Below are positions 60,691-64,000 of a stretch of DNA of 64,000 nucleotides, piece after piece. Location of the stretch: contig NZ_CANLVF010000005.1 of NCBI RefSeq assembly GCF_947494555.1, positions 310,001 to 374,000 on the forward strand, read 5' to 3'. The translations under genes and the position numbers were made by a program. Within the stretch, counting starts at the first letter, position 1, and each line of letters starts with the position of its first letter. Below the pieces are notes generated by a model. The model did no database searches. It saw nothing but the letters and a program-made list of their open reading frames with translations, and was not told the DNA's origin. Source of the DNA: an uncultured Roseibium sp. Lineage in GTDB: Bacteria; Pseudomonadota; Alphaproteobacteria; Rhizobiales; Stappiaceae.

Positions 60691-60886
60691 GATTTCAAAA
60701 ACGCTCACCAACACTAAAAATGCGCGTGATCTGCACCACAGCTCCAAAGCTTGGCTGTAGTGTTTATGAAAGTTGTCTGTTGGTATCGCGCAACAATTTG
60801 GCGCATTCCTACAGCGGCATTTGCGCCCTATAACCGGTTGGTGTATGCCTGCCCGCCAGATTTACTTTCGTGGAGCCATCAGCAGA

Positions 60887-62806
60887 GTGTCTTCAAAGCC
60901 AAATACCCCTCTCCTCGATAAGGTCAACTCGCCAGAGGACCTTCGCGCACTCGAAGAAGCCGATCTGCAACAGATTGCCGAGGAGCTGCGGTCGGAAACC
61001 ATTGACGCTGTCTCCATCACGGGCGGCCATCTCGGAGCGGGTCTGGGCGTGGTCGAACTCACAGTCGCGCTGCACTACGTGTTCAATACGCCCGATGACA
61101 AAATCATCTGGGATGTCGGTCACCAGTGTTATCCGCACAAGATTTTGACCGAACGGCGTGATCGCATCCGGACACTTCGCCAGGGCAAAGGCCTCTCCGG
61201 TTTCACGAAACGCGCCGAAAGTGCCTATGATCCGTTTGGCGCAGCCCATTCCTCAACTTCGATCTCTGCCGGCCTCGGAATGGCCGCAGCAAGAGATTTG
61301 AAGGGCGGCGACAACAATGTCATTGCAGTTATCGGCGACGGCGCGATGTCTGCGGGCATGGCTTACGAGGCCATGAACAATGCAGGGCACCTCGGCTCAC
61401 GCCTCATTGTGATCCTCAATGACAATGACATGTCCATCGCTCCGCCTGTCGGCGCAATGTCCGCATACCTTGCCAAACTTGTCTCCGGCCCGACCTATCA
61501 AACATTTCGGGATGCGGCGAAGAACATCGCCAAGAACCTTCCCAAACCGGTTTTTGAAAAGGCGGCCCGTGCCGAAGAATACGCCCGTGGTTTTTGGACC
61601 GGCGGTACGATGTTCGAGGAACTCGGGTTCTATTATGTCGGCCCGGTCGATGGCCATAACCTTGAGCACCTGCTTCCGGTGCTGAAAAACGTACGCGACA
61701 CCCATCACGGTCCGGTGCTGATCCACGCGGTGACGCAAAAAGGAAAAGGCTATGCGCCTGCTGAAGGCGCCAAGGACAAATACCACGGCGTCGCCAAATT
61801 CGATGTCATCACGGGCAAACAGTCCAAGCCGAAGGCGAATGCGCCGAGCTACACGAATGTTTTCGCAACCTCTCTCATCAAGGAAGCAGAGGCCGACGAC
61901 AAGGTCGTTGCCATTACGGCTGCGATGCCGGACGGCACGGGGCTCAACCTTTTCGGCGAAGCCTTCCCGGAGCGGACCTACGACGTCGGCATTGCCGAGC
62001 AGCATGCCGTAACATTTGCCGCCGGTCTAGCGACGGAAGGCTACAAACCGTTCGCAGCCATCTATTCGACATTCCTGCAACGGGCATATGACCAGGTCAT
62101 CCACGACGTGGCGATTCAGGGGCTCCCGGTTCGCTTTCCGATCGATCGCGCCGGCCTTGTTGGAGCCGATGGGCCGACCCATGCAGGCGCATTCGACACC
62201 GCCTTTCTGTCCTGCCTTCCCGGTTTTGTGGTGATGGCTGCGGCAGACGAAGTTGAACTGCGCCACATGGTTGCGACGGCAGCGGCCTATGATGAAGGCC
62301 CGATCTCCTTCCGCTACCCACGGGGCGAAGGCGTCGGCCTGGACATGCCGGAACGCGGAAGCGTGCTTGAAATCGGCAAGGGTGTGATCAGGCGCGAAGG
62401 CACGAAAGTTGCGCTTCTCAGTTTCGGTGGACGTATGGGCGAATGCCTGAAAGCCGCCGACGAACTCGACGCGGCAGGCCTTTCAACAACGGTAGCTGAC
62501 GCCCGGTTTGCAAAGCCGCTCGACATGGACATGATCAAGCGTCTTGCGCGCGAGCACGAAGTCCTGGTCACGATCGAGGAAGGATCTGCGGGCGGTTTCG
62601 GCAGTCATGTCCTGACGCGGCTCGCGGAAGAAGGCCTTCTGGAAAATGGTCTTAAGATACGAACGCTGACGCTTCCTGATATTTTCATCGATCATGACAA
62701 ACCGGACGCCATGTATGACAAGGCGGGGTTAAATTGCGATGGCATTCTAAAGGCTGTGTTCACCGCGCTCGGAACAGAAATGCTCACGGCTCCGCAACGG
62801 GCATAA
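60887..62806 (+). CDS. dxs: 1-Deoxy-D-xylulose-5-phosphate synthase
   Basis: A 639-residue thiamine-diphosphate enzyme that condenses pyruvate and glyceraldehyde 3-phosphate in the first step of the MEP isoprenoid pathway. The transketolase-type motifs are ITGGHLGAGLGVVELTVALHYVF, DVGHQCYPHKIL, the ThDP motif GDGAMSAGMAYEAMNNAG, RTYDVGIAEQHAVTFAAGLA and DRAGLVGADGPTHAGAFD. I chose the GTG at 60887, since it gives the usual SSKPNTPLLDKVNSP start and length, with GGAG about 11 bases upstream. An ATG at 60845 would add 14 residues. Confidence 0.95.
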   Translation: MSSKPNTPLLDKVNSPEDLRALEEADLQQIAEELRSETIDAVSITGGHLGAGLGVVELTVALHYVFNTPDDKIIWDVGHQCYPHKILTERRDRIRTLRQGKGLSGFTKRAESAYDPFGAAHSSTSISAGLGMAAARDLKGGDNNVIAVIGDGAMSAGMAYEAMNNAGHLGSRLIVILNDNDMSIAPPVGAMSAYLAKLVSGPTYQTFRDAAKNIAKNLPKPVFEKAARAEEYARGFWTGGTMFEELGFYYVGPVDGHNLEHLLPVLKNVRDTHHGPVLIHAVTQKGKGYAPAEGAKDKYHGVAKFDVITGKQSKPKANAPSYTNVFATSLIKEAEADDKVVAITAAMPDGTGLNLFGEAFPERTYDVGIAEQHAVTFAAGLATEGYKPFAAIYSTFLQRAYDQVIHDVAIQGLPVRFPIDRAGLVGADGPTHAGAFDTAFLSCLPGFVVMAAADEVELRHMVATAAAYDEGPISFRYPRGEGVGLDMPERGSVLEIGKGVIRREGTKVALLSFGGRMGECLKAADELDAAGLSTTVADARFAKPLDMDMIKRLAREHEVLVTIEEGSAGGFGSHVLTRLAEEGLLENGLKIRTLTLPDIFIDHDKPDAMYDKAGLNCDGILKAVFTALGTEMLTAPQRA

Positions 62807-62916
62807 ATGGTTTTGCGACCGACGGAATCGTCGTCGGGGGACATGTTTGCGGCACGCTATAAATCATGATTGACAGAAGCTGCGATTACTGGAAAGGCTG
62901 ATCGGCAGGATCAATT

Positions 62917-62945
62917 GCGTCGGTTCCAACCGGCGCTTTTGTTTT
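62917..62945 (+). terminator. Intrinsic terminator after dxs
   Basis: A 9-bp stem GCGTCGGTT / AACCGGCGC (one G-T pair) with a CC loop is followed by TTTTGTTTT. It lies 111 bases after the dxs stop and 26 bases before the MFS gene. Confidence 0.8.
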
Positions 62946-62970
62946 AGCGTCAGTCCCCCGGGAGGCAATC

Positions 62971-64000
62971 ATGGCTCAGACACTTCTTTCCGTGTCCGCT
63001 CTCTTGCTGTCTGTCGCCCTGCTCATTTTCGGGCACGGGCTCCAGACAACCCTTCTACCACTCGCTGCGGACCGCTACTATTTTACCGATTTCGAGATCG
63101 GTGCCATTTCCTCGGCTTACTTCGTTGGACTGGTGCTCGGCTGCCTTGCTGCTCCGCTGCTTATCATGCGCGCTGGACATATTCGCGCCTTCGCCGCGCT
63201 GGTTTCGCTTATGTCGGGCGCCGCGATCCTGCACCCGGTCATTATCGACCCATATGCCTGGTTCATCATCCGCGTCGTATCGGGCTTCAGCCTGGCCGGG
63301 TTTTACATGATCGTCGAAAGCTGGCTCAACGAAAGCGCAACGAACGAGAACCGTGGAACGATCATGTCCATTTACATCGTGATCGTGTTCGGTTCGCTTG
63401 TCCTGGGTCAGGTATCGATTGCGAGCATGAGTATCGCATCCTTCGTACCGTTTGCGGTTGCTTCAGTGGCATTGAGCCTTGCCGTGATGCCGATTTCCCT
63501 GACAACAGCGACGCAACCTGCGCCGATCACGTTGGTCCGTTTCCGGCCAATTCGTCTTTACCGGACTTCGCCGGCTGCCTTCGTTGGTATTCTATTGATC
63601 GGTGTTTCCCAAGGCGCGATCTTCACACTTTCACCGCTTTACGGATCTCAGATCGGCCTGTCGACCAATCAGTCCGCCTATTATGCCGCAGCGATCATCG
63701 GAGGCGGAATGATCGCACAGTGGCCGGTCGGCCGGCTCTCCGACCGGATAGATCGCCGGCTGGTTCTTGTCGGCCTGGGGACAGCCACCACCGTGGCGTC
63801 GCTTGCCATCGTCGTGTTTTCGCCTACAGTCTTTCTGGTTGCGATCCTCTCCGCGATCCTTGTCGGCATGTTCACGCAGCCGCTCTATGCAATCGCCGTT
63901 GCCCACGCGTTCGACCATGCGTCACCAGAAGATTTTGTCGAAACCTCTTCTGGCATGCTGCTTTCCTTTGGAATCGGATCGATTGTCGGCCCCATTGTCG
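62971..64000 (+). CDS. MFS transporter (YcaD-like), cut by window edge
   Basis: The frame is open from an ATG preceded by GGGAGG to the end of the window, 343 codons. It begins MAQTLLSVSALLLSVALLIFGHGLQTTLLPL and has about ten hydrophobic segments so far. Family motifs are YFTDFEIGAISSAYFVGLVLG and, after the central loop, MIAQWPVGRLSDRIDRRLVL, the MFS motif A in its second-half form. Together with FYMIVESWLNE this resembles YcaD-type major facilitator transporters. The substrate is unknown. The last segments lie outside the window. Confidence 0.85.
   Translation, partial: MAQTLLSVSALLLSVALLIFGHGLQTTLLPLAADRYYFTDFEIGAISSAYFVGLVLGCLAAPLLIMRAGHIRAFAALVSLMSGAAILHPVIIDPYAWFIIRVVSGFSLAGFYMIVESWLNESATNENRGTIMSIYIVIVFGSLVLGQVSIASMSIASFVPFAVASVALSLAVMPISLTTATQPAPITLVRFRPIRLYRTSPAAFVGILLIGVSQGAIFTLSPLYGSQIGLSTNQSAYYAAAIIGGGMIAQWPVGRLSDRIDRRLVLVGLGTATTVASLAIVVFSPTVFLVAILSAILVGMFTQPLYAIAVAHAFDHASPEDFVETSSGMLLSFGIGSIVGPIV

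Larger units (their letters stand above)
60508..60886. other. Intergenic region between the LuxR gene and dxs
   Basis: This 379-base gap holds the minus-strand terminator and candidate small RNA. The part right of 60690 presumably contains the dxs promoter. The dxs reading frame is open from 60773, but the first 38 codons do not match the family. Confidence 0.5.

Noticed and set aside
1..64000. tRNA, rRNA, CRISPR array, transposase or prophage
   Set aside because: Reading both strands by eye showed no T-loop/acceptor pattern, no spaced direct-repeat array and no mobile-element protein.

Overview
The window reads as chromosomal DNA of a free-living, aerobic, GC-rich alphaproteobacterium. The gene set (PhoR-Pst-PhoU-PhoB order, RT0821-type surface lipoprotein, DUF1499/DUF3329/DUF4870 proteins, TRAP transporter, malate synthase G, xseB next to dxs) suggests Hyphomicrobiales, possibly the marine Stappiaceae (Roseibium/Labrenzia). 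That placement is an impression from gene content and was not tested. I see no rRNA, tRNA, CRISPR array, insertion sequence, integrase or phage gene. About 60 protein genes are supported.

Layout. 1-7.6 kb, minus strand: the phosphate module phoR-pstS-pstC-pstA-pstB-phoU-phoB. Four spaced PHO-box half sites lie upstream of pstS, and a terminator-like hairpin separates pstS from pstC. 7.8-15.4 kb: housekeeping and small conserved genes (SRPBCC protein, MBL hydrolase, DUF1499 protein, CorA-type channel, pdxH, surface lipoprotein, CbpA-type DnaJ). 15.6-18.7 kb: a cluster of small detoxification-type genes (SRPBCC + ArsR; MarR-ABM monooxygenase-GNAT; ClbS/DfsB), with perfect palindromes at both regulator promoters. 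19.3-22.0 kb: two tandem FAD-dependent amine oxidases of PuuB type. 22.2-24.8 kb: a DUF3329 protein and a periplasmic haem-containing fatty acid cis/trans isomerase.

24.9-35.6 kb is the main accessory region. A LysR regulator diverges from a GMC oxidoreductase-aldehyde dehydrogenase-enolase-superfamily operon. A GntR regulator diverges from a TRAP transporter-maleate isomerase-AraC operon. Together they look like uptake and oxidation of an unidentified alcohol or organic acid. 35.7-40.8 kb holds periplasmic redox genes: YbhB, a PQQ-type sugar dehydrogenase with its cytochrome c, a LysR regulator, a cytochrome c' and a luciferase-fold protein. 40.8-45.7 kb pairs HAD and alpha/beta hydrolase genes with a LysR regulator and malate synthase G. 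45.9-52.2 kb carries membrane proteins (EamA transporter, Na+/H+ antiporter with a cNMP-binding domain, MscS) and an ankyrin protein. 52.4-55.9 kb is an acyl-CoA dehydrogenase-crotonase-SDR operon. 56.1-64 kb holds the Sua5-type gene, a histone-deacetylase-like gene, xseB, a LuxR regulator, dxs and a truncated MFS transporter, with two orphan terminators that may mark small RNAs.

Protein family calls come from reading the sequences. Substrates, operators and small RNAs are inferences. Starts were moved to ATG/GTG/TTG codons that fit a Shine-Dalgarno sequence, signal peptide or family N terminus, and each case is noted.
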